From Mycolicibacterium duvalii (GTDB taxonomy: Bacteria; Actinomycetota; Actinomycetes; Mycobacteriales; Mycobacteriaceae), in assembly GCF_010726645.1 (NCBI RefSeq), contig NZ_AP022563.1, positions 2,480,001-2,544,000 of the forward strand: a stretch of DNA of 64,000 bases, in the 5' to 3' direction. This document shows, one piece after another, positions 9,040-19,145 of this stretch. Position 1 is the stretch's first letter; each line of letters opens with the position of its first letter. Both the position numbers and the translations under genes were made by a program. Below the pieces are notes generated by a model. That model saw only the letters and a list, made by a program, of their open reading frames with translations, was not told the DNA's origin and did not search any database.

Positions 9040-9717
9040 TCAGGGCAGGCGCCAATCGACCGTGTCGGCCCCCATCTGCTCGAGCAGACTGTTGGCGCGG
9101 CTGAACGGGCGCGACCCGAAGAAACCCCGGGACGCCGACAACGGCGAAGGATGCGGCGACTCGATCGTCAGCGTGTCCCCGAGCATCGGCTTCAAGGTGG
9201 CAGCGTCCCGTCCCCAGAGCACGGCCACCAGCGGCTGCTCCCGCGCCACCAATGCGCGGATCGCGCACTCGGTGACGGTTTCCCAGCCCTTACCGCGGTG
9301 CGACGCGGGGGTGCCCGGCCGCACCGTGAGAACCCGGTTCAACAACATCACCCCCTGATGCGCCCACGGGGTCAGATCACCGTTGGCCGGCTTGTCGTAG
9401 CCGAGGTCCGCGCAGTATTCGGTGAAGATGTTGTCGAGGCTGCGCGGCAGCGGACGCACGTCGGGCGCCACCGAGAAACTCAAACCGACCGCGTGCCCAG
9501 GGGTGGGGTACGGGTCCTGGCCGACGATCAGCACCCGGACATCGTCGAACGGAAAGGTGAACGCCCGCAGCACGTTCGGGCCTGCAGGCAGATAGCGGTG
9601 CCCTGCGGCCAGCTCCGTGCGCAGAAACTCGCCCATCGTCGCGACCTGAGCTTCGACGGGGGCGAGCTCCCGCGCCCAGGCGGGATCGATCAATTCGGTG
9701 AGAGGTCGAGCGGTCAC
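9040..9717 (-). CDS. ung: Uracil-DNA glycosylase, family 1
   Basis: A 225-residue UDG that removes uracil from DNA in base-excision repair. The water-activating motif GQDPYPTPG (about residues 64-72), FTF-type uracil pocket residues and the minor-groove intercalation motif [18 protein letters not shown] near the C-terminus are all intact. Length matches the family. It lies 18 bp downstream of thiL on the same strand, as in M. tuberculosis (Rv2977c-Rv2976c), so the two are probably cotranscribed. Confidence 0.96.
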   Translation of the reverse strand: MTARPLTELIDPAWARELAPVEAQVATMGEFLRTELAAGHRYLPAGPNVLRAFTFPFDDVRVLIVGQDPYPTPGHAVGLSFSVAPDVRPLPRSLDNIFTEYCADLGYDKPANGDLTPWAHQGVMLLNRVLTVRPGTPASHRGKGWETVTECAIRALVAREQPLVAVLWGRDAATLKPMLGDTLTIESPHPSPLSASRGFFGSRPFSRANSLLEQMGADTVDWRLP

Positions 9718-9735
9718 GAGAGGCCAACTTAGCGG

Positions 9736-10698
9736 TCAGTACGACTGCCAGCCCGCCGCCCCACCCCACTCGGCGCCGTCGACGGTGACCCGGGGCGCAC
9801 CGTCGGCCTGTGCCACCTCGCCGATCACCCGCCACCCCGGCGGTGGCGCCGCCGTGAACGTGGCGACCAGAGCGTGATCCTCCCCACCCCCGAGCACCCA
9901 CTGCCACGGGTCACTGCCCAGCGCCCGGGCCGCGTCGGCGACCGCGTCGACGTCGCCGGCCAGCGCGGTGCCGGCCAGGTCGATGTACACACCGGACGCG
10001 GTGGCGATGTGGGCGAGGTCGGCGAGCAGTCCGTCGGAGACGTCGATCATCGATGTGGCGCCCGCCTGCGCGGCCACCCGCCCCTGCCCGTAGGGCGGTT
10101 CCGGCACGAGGTGACGCCGACGTAGGCCGTCGAATCCCTTGATTCCGTTGTCCCACAAAGCATATCCGGCGGCGGACCGGCCCAGCTCTCCGCAGACGGC
10201 CACGCGCTGGCCGGGTTCGGCACCGCTGCGCAGCACCGGTCGGCGCCCTTCGAGGTCACCGAGCGCGGCCACCGAGATCACCCACAGCGGGGCCCGCACC
10301 ATGTCGCCGCCGACCACGCCGGCACCGGTCGAGTCCGCCTCCTGCCACATCCCGTCGGCCAGCCCGACCGCATCGGCGGTGCGGGTGTCGGCCGGCGCGG
10401 CGAACCCGACGACATAGGCCGTCGGGCGCGCGCCCATCGCTTCGATGTCAGCGGCGTTCTGCGCGATGGCTTTTCGTCCGACGTCGTGCGGTGAGGACCA
10501 GTCCAGCCGGAAATGCCGGTCCTGCACCAGCATGTCGGTGCACAGCACCGTCCGGCCGTCCGGAGCGGCCACCACGGCCGCGTCGTCTCCCGGACCGACG
10601 GTGACCGACGCCGGTTGGGACCGCCCCCTGACCAGCCGGTCGATGACGGCGAACTCCCCTGATTCGGCCAGCGTCGAATCGGTTTCGTCGGCCGCCAT
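9736..10698 (-). CDS. thiL: Thiamine-monophosphate kinase
   Basis: A 320-residue ThiL of the PurM-like ATP-binding superfamily. It phosphorylates thiamine monophosphate to the active cofactor thiamine diphosphate. Family motifs are VGPGDDAAVV (residues about 37-46), DMLVQDRHFRLDWSSPHDVGRKA and SMIDVSDGLLADL, which supply the Mg-ATP and substrate ligands. The ATG at 10,698 gives the usual length. The gene is divergent from the AsnC-type gene and upstream of ung. No thiamine riboswitch is visible in the roughly 100 bp before it. Confidence 0.95.
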   Translation of the reverse strand: MAADETDSTLAESGEFAVIDRLVRGRSQPASVTVGPGDDAAVVAAPDGRTVLCTDMLVQDRHFRLDWSSPHDVGRKAIAQNAADIEAMGARPTAYVVGFAAPADTRTADAVGLADGMWQEADSTGAGVVGGDMVRAPLWVISVAALGDLEGRRPVLRSGAEPGQRVAVCGELGRSAAGYALWDNGIKGFDGLRRRHLVPEPPYGQGRVAAQAGATSMIDVSDGLLADLAHIATASGVYIDLAGTALAGDVDAVADAARALGSDPWQWVLGGGEDHALVATFTAAPPPGWRVIGEVAQADGAPRVTVDGAEWGGAAGWQSY

Positions 10699-10802
10699 GT
10701 CGCTCCTCGGGTCGGCTTCGTGGCCTGAAGGCCGCGCGCTCCTGCGGTAGGTTTGGGCCCTGCGGCGTGGAGTCTATGCAGCCGGACGAAGGGAATGACG
10801 GC

Positions 10803-11045
10803 GTGGTCGAGGCTTTCGTTCTGATCCAGACCGAGGTCGGCCGCGCCGAGGTCGTCGCCGAGCAGGTCGCCGGACTCACCGGGGTGCTCTCGGCCGAGTC
10901 CGTGACAGGCCCTTATGACGTCGTCGCGCGGGTCGGGGCCGCCACGCTGACCGAGCTGACCAAGACGGTGGTGCCCGCGGTGGCCGGGGTCAGCGGAATC
11001 ACCCGCACCCTGACCTGTCCCATCGCCACCGGAGCGCACCTCTAG
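10803..11045 (+). CDS. Stand-alone AsnC/Lrp ligand-binding (RAM) domain protein
   Basis: A roughly 80-residue protein consisting only of the effector-binding domain of Lrp/AsnC regulators (VEAFVLIQTEVGRAEVV, then VTGPYDVVARV, then VPAVAGVSGITRTLTCP). There is no helix-turn-helix, so by itself it cannot bind DNA like Lrp; such domains form oligomers that bind amino acids. The GTG at 10,803 is preferred because GAAGGG precedes it; an in-frame ATG at 10,767 would add 12 residues. The TAG stop at 11,043 is the exact left junction of the IS110 element. Before the insertion the gene was probably coupled to the DUF3515 gene. Confidence 0.82.
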   Translation: MVEAFVLIQTEVGRAEVVAEQVAGLTGVLSAESVTGPYDVVARVGAATLTELTKTVVPAVAGVSGITRTLTCPIATGAHL

Positions 11046-11069
11046 GGTTTGGCTCAGTGTCAGGGTGGG

Positions 11070-11250
11070 GTCGCCGCTTAGTGCGGTGGTTGGATCCTTT
11101 GCACCTGGTGTCTGGCTCGTAGGGTTTGTGCCGCCTTCGGGTTGGTGTGCATGCGTTTTGTCGGCATCAGGTGTGAAGGACCGGCCGGCGTGACTTGATA
11201 GGAGCGTGGCATCGCCCCCACTGAGGTTTGTCCGCCGACCGGCCCAACCG
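11070..11250 (+). ncRNA. Candidate bridge RNA (seekRNA) of the IS110 element
   Basis: Three adjacent stems fold from the + strand. Stem 1 is 11,072-11,077 with 11,083-11,088 (six pairs, loop TTAGT). Stem 2 is 11,096-11,112 with 11,163-11,179: 17 continuous pairs, four of them G-U, around a large loop capped by a C(UUCG)G hairpin at 11,130-11,146. Stem 3 is 11,181-11,190 with 11,233-11,242: nine of ten pairs around a 42-nt loop. A 5' stem-loop followed by target-binding and donor-binding loops is the established layout of IS110 bridge RNAs, which are transcribed from this end. The left strand of loop 2 has TAGGGTTTG, identical to 11,043-11,051; that of loop 3 has ATAGGAG, identical to the right junction 12,331-12,337. 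Transcription and the exact guide register are inference. Confidence 0.65.
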
Positions 11251-11278
11251 TCACCTCACAGTGAAGGAGGCAACCACC

Positions 11279-12329
11279 ATGGTTGTTGTTGGAGCCGATG
11301 TACACAAGCGCACCCACACCTTCGTCGCCGTCGACGAGGTGGGCCGCAAGCTCGCTGAGAAGACCGTCACCGCGATCACCGCTGGGCATGCCGAGATGGT
11401 GATGTGGGCCCGGCAACGGTTCGGCGACGATGTCGTCTGGGCGATCGAGGACTGCCGGCATCTGTCGGCGCGTCTGGAACGCGATCTGTTGGCCCTGGGC
11501 CAGAAGGTGGTGCGGGTCCCCCCGAAGTTGATGGCCCAGAGCAGGGCCTCGGCCCGTACCCGCGGCAAGTCCGACCCGATCGACGCACTTGCAGTCGCGC
11601 GGGTTTCCTGCGTGAGCCCGATCTTCCGATCGCCTCGCATGACGAGATCTCGCGCGAGCTCAAGCTGCTGGTGGATCGCCGGGAAGTCCTTGTCGCCCAA
11701 CGCACCGCGACGATCAACCGGTTGTTGTGGCGGGTCCACGAACTCGACCCCGGACACGCACCCAAACCGCGGTCGCTGGACCTGGCCAAACATCGCCGCC
11801 TGCTTGGTCAGTGGTTGGACACCCAGACCGGGATCGTCGCCGAGTTGGCCCGCGACGAGCTGGCCGACATCACCCGCCTGACCGAGACGATCAACACGTT
11901 GGCCACACGCATCGGCGCGCGGGTGCGCGCCGTGGCCCCGGCGCTGCTGGCCATGCCTGGCTGTGGCGAGCTGACCGCAGCCAAGCTGGTCGGCGAGACC
12001 GCCGGAGTCACCCGGTTCAAAGTGAAGCGGCCTTCGCCCGCCATGCCGGGGTGGCGCCGGTGCCGGTGTGGTCGGGAAACACCCGTGGACGTGTTCGGAT
12101 GACCCGGTCAGGCAACCGCCAACTCAACGCCGCACTACACCGCATCGCGGTCACCCAGATCCGCCTCGACGGCGTCGGCCAGACCTACTACCGACGCCGC
12201 CTCACCACAGGCGACTCCACACCCGAAGCCCTGCGCTGCCTCAAGCGCCGCCTGGCCCGCGTCGTCTACGGACACCTCCACACCGATCACAACAACCATC
12301 ACAAGCCTTGCCAAACGGCAGCGGCTTGA
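11279..12329 (+). pseudogene. IS110-family transposase (DEDD), broken by two -1 frameshifts
   Basis: Joined reading frames give a complete IS110 transposase. The RuvC-like DEDD domain has GADVHKRTHTFVAV (first Asp), WAIEDCRH (Glu) and GKSDPIDALAVAR (Asp pair). The C-terminal Transposase_20 domain has LLAMPGCGELTAAKLVGE and the serine-containing MTRSGNRQLNAALHRIA. The start ATG at 11,279 has AAGGAGG eight bases upstream. The frame changes near 11,605 (after DALAVAR, resuming at LREPDLPIA) and again near 12,020 (TRFK, resuming at AAFARHAGVAPVPVW). Each fits loss of one base; the second lies in an A run where AAAA would restore the frame. IS110 transposases are single ORFs, so these are mutations or read errors. 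Confidence 0.88.
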
Positions 12330-12343
12330 CATAGGAGAAACGG

Positions 12344-12895
12344 ATGGACAGCCGCTCCGGAGACGGACCGTCGCGGGGGATGCTGATCGCCGCGCTGATC
12401 GTCGCCGTCGGCGCCGTAGTCGGCGTTCTCGCGGTCGCCGCGGTGCTGCAGCGCCCTGACGGGCCCGCGCCGGTGTCGGTCGCGGCCCTGCCCGCGCCAC
12501 GGTCCGACGGACCGGAGTGCCGGGCGCTGGTCGACGCACTGCCCGAGCGGCTGGGTGACTATCGGCGCGCGGAGCTTGTCGAACCGGCCCCGGTGGGTAC
12601 GGCGGCATGGCAGCTGCCCGACGGCGGGGAGGCGGTGATCCTGCGCTGCGGGTTGTCGCGTCCGGGCGAGTTCGTGGTCGGCGCCCCCCTGCAGATGGTC
12701 GACGCGGTGTCGTGGCTGCGGGTCAGCGACGCCGGCTCGGCGGACGGTCGGACCACGTGGTTCGCGGTGGACCGGCCGGTCTACATCGCCCTGACGCTGC
12801 CGGCGGGATCGGGGCCGGCACCGATCCAGGCGCTATCGACCGTGATCACACAGTCATTGCCCGCGCGGCCGATCGATCCGGCCCCGGCCCGCTGA
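12344..12895 (+). CDS. DUF3515 membrane-anchored protein (Rv2980-like)
   Basis: A 183-residue protein with one N-terminal transmembrane segment (MLIAALIVAVGAVVGVLAVAAVL, residues about 14-36) and an exported domain of the actinobacterial DUF3515 family. Conserved features are PECRALVDALPERL, LPDGGEAVILRCGLSRP and VDRPVYIALTLP. The function is unknown. The ATG at 12,344 follows AGGAGAAACGG, whose first bases (TAGG) are shared with the right end of the IS110 element, so the ribosome binding site survived the insertion. Its promoter may now lie in or beyond the element. Confidence 0.85.
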   Translation: MDSRSGDGPSRGMLIAALIVAVGAVVGVLAVAAVLQRPDGPAPVSVAALPAPRSDGPECRALVDALPERLGDYRRAELVEPAPVGTAAWQLPDGGEAVILRCGLSRPGEFVVGAPLQMVDAVSWLRVSDAGSADGRTTWFAVDRPVYIALTLPAGSGPAPIQALSTVITQSLPARPIDPAPAR

Positions 12896-12903
12896 GCGCC
12901 CGC

Positions 12904-14007
12904 TCACCGCAGGCCGGTGCCGCGCGCGATCGCGGTGTCCACCATGGTCGACAGCAGCGTCGGGTAGTCCACCCCGCTGGCCGCCCACATCTGCGGGTAC
13001 ATCGAGATCGTGGTGAAGCCCGGCATCGTGTTGATCTCGTTGATCACGGGGCCTTCGGGAGTCAGGAAGAAGTCGACGCGGGCCAGCCCCTGGCAGTCGA
13101 TGGCGGTGAACGCGCGGACCGACAGCGCCCGGATCTCCTCGGCGACGGTGTCGTCGACCTTGGCCGGGACGTCGAGTTCGGCGGCGTCGGCGAGGTACTT
13201 CGTCTCGAAGTCGTAGAACCCGTCCTCGCGCCCGCGCACTCCCGCCACCCGGATCTCGCCGAGTGTGCTCGCCTCGACGCGGCCGTCCGGGAATTCGAGG
13301 ACACCGCATTCGAGCTCCCGACCTCCGATGGCGGCCTCGACGATGACCTTCGGGTCGTGGCGACGGGCGAGCTCGACGGCGGGGATGAGCGAGTCCCACC
13401 CGGTGACGCGGCTGACGCCGATCGACGATCCGCCGCGGGCGGGTTTGACGAACACCGGCAGCCCGAGCCGTTCCCGCTCTTCGAAAGACAGGTCGCCCCG
13501 CCCGGGCCGCAGAACCACGTGGTCTCCGACCGGTAGGCCGTCGGCTGCCAGCACCTTCTTGGTGAACTCCTTGTCCATGCCCACCGCGCTGGCCAGCACC
13601 CCGGCTCCGACGTAGGGCACCCCGGCCAGCTCCAGCAGACCCTGGATGGTGCCGTCCTCTCCGTACGGCCCGTGCAGTACCGGGAACACCACGTCGACCG
13701 AGGCGAGCACATCGCCGGCGCCGTCGGCCAGCGACAGCAGCTGTCCTCGTCGTTGTGGGTCCGCGGCGAAGGTCAACTCGGTGCCCGACGACGAGTTGAC
13801 CGACGGCAGCGTGCCGTCGGTGATCGCCAGGGTCTCGGGCCGGCCGTCGGTCAGCACCCAGGAACCGGCCGCGGAGATACCCACCGCCACCACCTCGAAC
13901 CGGTGCGGATCGAGGTTGCGCAGGATGCTGCCGGCCGACACACACGAGATCGCGTGTTCAGAACTCCGTCCGCCGTAGACGACGGCAACGCGGGTGCGGG
14001 CAGTCAC
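12904..14007 (-). CDS. ddlA: D-alanine--D-alanine ligase
   Basis: A 367-residue ATP-grasp enzyme that joins two D-alanines for the peptidoglycan pentapeptide; it is the target of D-cycloserine together with alanine racemase. The N-terminal [20 protein letters not shown], the ATP-grasp lysine region [29 protein letters not shown] and the C-terminal [20 protein letters not shown] with [12 protein letters not shown] are intact. It begins 59 bp after the stop of the PLP enzyme gene on the same strand. It ends eight bases from the convergent DUF3515 gene. Confidence 0.96.
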   Translation of the reverse strand: MTARTRVAVVYGGRSSEHAISCVSAGSILRNLDPHRFEVVAVGISAAGSWVLTDGRPETLAITDGTLPSVNSSSGTELTFAADPQRRGQLLSLADGAGDVLASVDVVFPVLHGPYGEDGTIQGLLELAGVPYVGAGVLASAVGMDKEFTKKVLAADGLPVGDHVVLRPGRGDLSFEERERLGLPVFVKPARGGSSIGVSRVTGWDSLIPAVELARRHDPKVIVEAAIGGRELECGVLEFPDGRVEASTLGEIRVAGVRGREDGFYDFETKYLADAAELDVPAKVDDTVAEEIRALSVRAFTAIDCQGLARVDFFLTPEGPVINEINTMPGFTTISMYPQMWAASGVDYPTLLSTMVDTAIARGTGLR

Positions 14008-14066
14008 AACCTAGAGAGGCTACCGTCCGGGCCCACCGGTGCCGGCGCGCAGCGGGTCGGAACGAC

Positions 14067-15176
14067 TCACGTCCGCGGTAGCGCCTGTTCGAGGTCGGCG
14101 AGTAGATCCTCGGTGTCCTCGATGCCCAGCGAGATGCGGGCGAAGCCGTCGGGCACCGCGTCACCCCACCGGGCCCTCCGGTCCACCGAGCTGTGGATGC
14201 CGCCGAAACTCGTCGACGCGACCAGGAGCGCACTCCGCTCGACCAGCGCGTGCACGGTGCGTGCATCGGCCAACTCCACCGCGACGATCCCGCCGAAGCG
14301 GCGCATCTGGACCGCCGCCACCGGATGCGCGGGATCCTCCGGTATCCCGGGGTAACGCACCGCTCGCACCGCCGGGTGGGTGCGCAGCATCACTGCCACC
14401 GCGGCGGCGTTCTGGCACTGCCGGTCGAATCGCAGACCGAACGTGGCCAGGCTGCGCAGCAGCAGCCACGCCTCGAGCGCACCGAGCACCGGTCCGGCGT
14501 GGAGCCGTTCGGTCCGGAGCCGCTCCATCAGGTCGGGATGGTTGCCCGCCGCGTACCCGGCGAGCAGGTCGTGATGGCCGGCCAGCGCTTTGGTGGCGCT
14601 GGCGACCACCAGATCGGCGCCCAGCGACAGGGGCTGCTGTCCCAGCGGGGTCGCGGTGGTGTTGTCGACGATCAACGTGGCTCCACGCGCCCGGCACGTC
14701 ATGGCCAGCCGATGCAGGTCCACCACGTCGAGCCGGGGGTTGGACGGCGTCTCGGCCAGGACGACGTCGGCGCTGCCGGCGGCATCGCACATCTGCTCGC
14801 AACGCGCTTCGACGACAGTCACTCCGCGTGGCGTGAAGTACTCGCGGGCGTAGGCGCGCACCTGGTAGTAGCCGTCGGCCGGCACCACCACCGTGGCACC
14901 CGGCGCGACCGCGACGCGCAGCGCCGCCGTGAGCGCGGCCATACCGGATCCGAAAGCGATTGCGTCAGAGGAATTCTCGAGCTGAGCAAGGGCGGATTCC
15001 AGCTGCCGCCAGGTGGGATTGGAGCGACGTCCGTAGGTGTCCTGCGCGTCGTCCTCGGCGGGGTCGAGATGATAGGCCGCGGCCGGCACCGGGTAGGGCG
15101 CCACCGGCGAACCCGGGAGTCGTTCGGTGTCGGTGGCTTTGACGCTGCGGGTGGAATCGCCGTAGGTGCCCTGCAC
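14067..15176 (-). CDS. Cys/Met-metabolism PLP enzyme (cystathionine gamma-lyase/gamma-synthase-like)
   Basis: A 369-residue fold-type I PLP enzyme of the trans-sulfuration family. Seen in order are TYGRRSNPTWRQLESAL, FGSGMAALTAAL (PLP phosphate binding), LIVDNTTATPLGQQPL and the Schiff-base lysine in VASATKALAGHHDLLAGYA. The C-terminal domain is GGIVAVELADARTVHALVE. Family members make or cleave cystathionine or convert methionine; the exact reaction cannot be read from the sequence. It lies 3 bp after gpsA and upstream of ddlA, a place that is empty in M. tuberculosis. The chance that it supplies a cell-wall-related metabolite is only suggested by that context. Confidence 0.85.
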   Translation of the reverse strand: MQGTYGDSTRSVKATDTERLPGSPVAPYPVPAAAYHLDPAEDDAQDTYGRRSNPTWRQLESALAQLENSSDAIAFGSGMAALTAALRVAVAPGATVVVPADGYYQVRAYAREYFTPRGVTVVEARCEQMCDAAGSADVVLAETPSNPRLDVVDLHRLAMTCRARGATLIVDNTTATPLGQQPLSLGADLVVASATKALAGHHDLLAGYAAGNHPDLMERLRTERLHAGPVLGALEAWLLLRSLATFGLRFDRQCQNAAAVAVMLRTHPAVRAVRYPGIPEDPAHPVAAVQMRRFGGIVAVELADARTVHALVERSALLVASTSFGGIHSSVDRRARWGDAVPDGFARISLGIEDTEDLLADLEQALPRT

Positions 15177-15179
15177 AGG

Positions 15180-16894
<1,715 letters not shown>

Positions 16895-16958
16895 ACGTCT
16901 GACGGACATCTTTGCTCGCGGTAGCCCGACCCGGTGTGGATAGGGAATCATCGAGGCC

Positions 16959-19127
16959 ATGACCGAAGCTCAGACCCGGACGGCGAATGGGGAGGTGGCG
17001 GAGGCCCTGCCGGCCGCGACCGCTTCGACGCCCGAGGCACCACCGGCGGCGACGCCACCCACCGTCGAGAACCCGCTGCCCGAGGACCGGTATCTGAACC
17101 GGGAACTGAGCTGGCTGGACTTCAACTCCCGCGTGCTCGCCCTGGCGGCCGACCCGTCGCTGCCCCTGCTCGAGCGCGCGAAGTTCCTGGCGATCTTCGC
17201 GTCCAACCTCGACGAGTTCTACATGGTGCGCGTCGCCGGCCTGAAGCGCCGCGACGAGATGGGCCTGTCGGTCCGTTCGGCTGACGGTCTGTCGCCGCGC
17301 GAGCAACTGCGGCGGATCAGCGAGCGCACCCAGCAGATCGCCAGCCGCCACGCCCACGTGTTCCTCGACTCGGTACGGCCCGCGTTGGCCGACGAGGGAA
17401 TCATTATTGTCACGTGGGCCGAACTCGACGAAGCCGAGCGCGCCCGGCTGTCGACGTACTTCCACGAACAGGTCTTCCCGGTGTTGACCCCGCTGGCCGT
17501 CGACCCCGCGCACCCGTTCCCGTTCGTCAGCGGCCTGAGCCTGAACCTGGCGATCACCGTCAAACATCCCGACGACGGCGGTCAGCACTTCGCCCGGATC
17601 AAGGTGCCTGACAACGTCGACCGCTTCGTCGAACTCGCGGCCCGTCCGGGCGGCGGCCACCAGGTCCGCTTCCTGCCGATGGAGGAATTGATCGCGGCGT
17701 TCCTGCCGGTGCTGTTCCCGGGCCTGGAGATCGTCGAACACCACGCCTTCCGGATCACCCGCAACGCCGACTTCGAGGTGGAAGAGGACCGCGACGAGGA
17801 TCTCCTGCAGGCCCTCGAGCGGGAACTGGCACGCCGGCGGTTCGGCTCGCCGGTGCGCCTGGAGGTCTCCGACGACATGACCGAGAGCATGCTCGAGTTG
17901 CTGCTGCGCGAGCTCGACGTGGCCCCCGGCGACGTCGTCGAAGTCGCAGGGTTACTGGACCTCTCGTCGCTGTGGCAGATCTACGGCGTGGACCGGCCGG
18001 CACTGAAGGATCCGCCGTTCGTGCCCGCGACGCCGCCGGCCTTCGGTGAGCGCGAGACGCCGAAGAGCATTTTCGCTGCGCTGCGCGACGGGGACGTCCT
18101 GGTCCACCACCCGTACGACTCGTTCTCCACCACCGTGCAACGGTTCATCGAGCAGGCCGCCGCCGACCCCAATGTCCTGGCGATCAAACAGACCCTGTAT
18201 CGCACGTCCGGGGACTCGCCGATCGTCAACGCGTTGATCGACGCAGCCGAGGCCGGCAAGCAGGTCGTCGCCCTGGTGGAGATCAAAGCCAGGTTCGACG
18301 AGCAGGCCAACATCAAGTGGGCCCGGGCGCTGGAACAGGCGGGCGTGCATGTGGTCTACGGCCTGATCGGCTTGAAGACACACTGCAAAACCTGTCTGGT
18401 GGTTCGGCGCGAAGGCTCGATGATCCGTCGCTACTGCCACGTCGGCACCGGCAACTACAACCCCAAGACCGCGCGGTTGTACGAGGACATCGGTCTGCTC
18501 ACCGCCGCCCCCGACATCGGCGCCGACCTGACCGACCTGTTCAACTCGTTGACCGGGTACTCCCGCAAGGACTCCTACCGCAATCTTCTGGTTGCCCCGT
18601 ACGGCGTGCGCAGAGGCATCATCGAGCGGATCGAACGCGAGATCGCCGCAACTCGCGACGGGGCCGACGGCCGGATCCGGCTGAAAGCCAACGCGTTGGT
18701 CGACGAGCAGGTCATCGACGCGCTCTACCGGGCCTCGCAGGCGGGTGTGCGCGTGGAGGTCGTGGTGCGCGGCATTTGTGCGCTGCGCCCGGGGGCCGAC
18801 GATTATTCGGAGAACATCACGGTGCGCTCCATTCTGGGCCGGTTCCTCGAACATTCGCGAATCATTCACTTCCGCGCCATCGAGGAATACTGGATCGGCA
18901 GCGCCGACATGATGCACCGTAATCTGGACCGTCGTGTCGAAGTCATGGCGCAGGTGAAGGATCCGCGACTGGCCGGCCAGCTGGACGACGTCTTCGAATC
19001 GGCGATGGACCCCAGCACCCGCTGCTGGGAACTGGGAGCCGATGGGCACTGGACCGCATCCCCACAGGAGGGCCACACCGTGCAGGACCACCAGGTGTCG
19101 ATGATGAAGCGTCACCGCCAGCCGTGA
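16959..19127 (+). CDS. ppk: Polyphosphate kinase 1
   Basis: A 722-residue PPK1 that makes inorganic polyphosphate from ATP. The four-domain layout is present: N-terminal domain from [16 protein letters not shown], head domain, and two phospholipase-D-like catalytic domains. The autophosphorylated histidine is in [12 protein letters not shown] (His494 by codon count), and the conserved [21 protein letters not shown] follows near the C-terminus. A disordered Ala/Thr/Pro-rich extension of about 40 residues precedes the family domain. mutT1 begins 18 bp after the stop, the conserved mycobacterial arrangement (Rv2984-Rv2985). Confidence 0.97.
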   Translation: MTEAQTRTANGEVAEALPAATASTPEAPPAATPPTVENPLPEDRYLNRELSWLDFNSRVLALAADPSLPLLERAKFLAIFASNLDEFYMVRVAGLKRRDEMGLSVRSADGLSPREQLRRISERTQQIASRHAHVFLDSVRPALADEGIIIVTWAELDEAERARLSTYFHEQVFPVLTPLAVDPAHPFPFVSGLSLNLAITVKHPDDGGQHFARIKVPDNVDRFVELAARPGGGHQVRFLPMEELIAAFLPVLFPGLEIVEHHAFRITRNADFEVEEDRDEDLLQALERELARRRFGSPVRLEVSDDMTESMLELLLRELDVAPGDVVEVAGLLDLSSLWQIYGVDRPALKDPPFVPATPPAFGERETPKSIFAALRDGDVLVHHPYDSFSTTVQRFIEQAAADPNVLAIKQTLYRTSGDSPIVNALIDAAEAGKQVVALVEIKARFDEQANIKWARALEQAGVHVVYGLIGLKTHCKTCLVVRREGSMIRRYCHVGTGNYNPKTARLYEDIGLLTAAPDIGADLTDLFNSLTGYSRKDSYRNLLVAPYGVRRGIIERIEREIAATRDGADGRIRLKANALVDEQVIDALYRASQAGVRVEVVVRGICALRPGADDYSENITVRSILGRFLEHSRIIHFRAIEEYWIGSADMMHRNLDRRVEVMAQVKDPRLAGQLDDVFESAMDPSTRCWELGADGHWTASPQEGHTVQDHQVSMMKRHRQP

Positions 19128-19145
19128 CGGAAGGTCGGCGCTGAG

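Larger units (their letters stand above)
11047..12331 (+). mobile_element. IS110-family insertion sequence (defective transposase, intact non-coding left end)
   Basis: An IS110-type element lies between the AsnC-like gene and the DUF3515 gene. TAGG occurs at both edges (11,043-11,046 and 12,332-12,335), and joining the flanks at one TAGG restores a plausible ancestral sequence in which the upstream stop codon overlaps the ribosome binding site of the downstream gene. As in the IS110 subgroup, the long non-coding end (about 230 bp) is upstream of the transposase and only a few bases follow its stop. A 7-bp subterminal inverted repeat (GTTTGGC at 11,047, GCCAAAC at 12,310) is present. No long terminal repeats or target duplications beyond TAGG are seen, which is normal for the family. 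Exact ends within the shared TAGG cannot be fixed. Confidence 0.85.

Noticed and set aside
9700..10803. Thiamine-diphosphate riboswitch near thiL
   Set aside because: The region before thiL is about 100 bp and lacks the conserved CUGAGA and ACCUGA segments.
11279..12329. Programmed frameshifting in the IS110 transposase
   Set aside because: IS110 transposases are normally one continuous frame, there are two shifts, and neither site shows a typical slippery heptamer with downstream structure. Mutation or read error is simpler.
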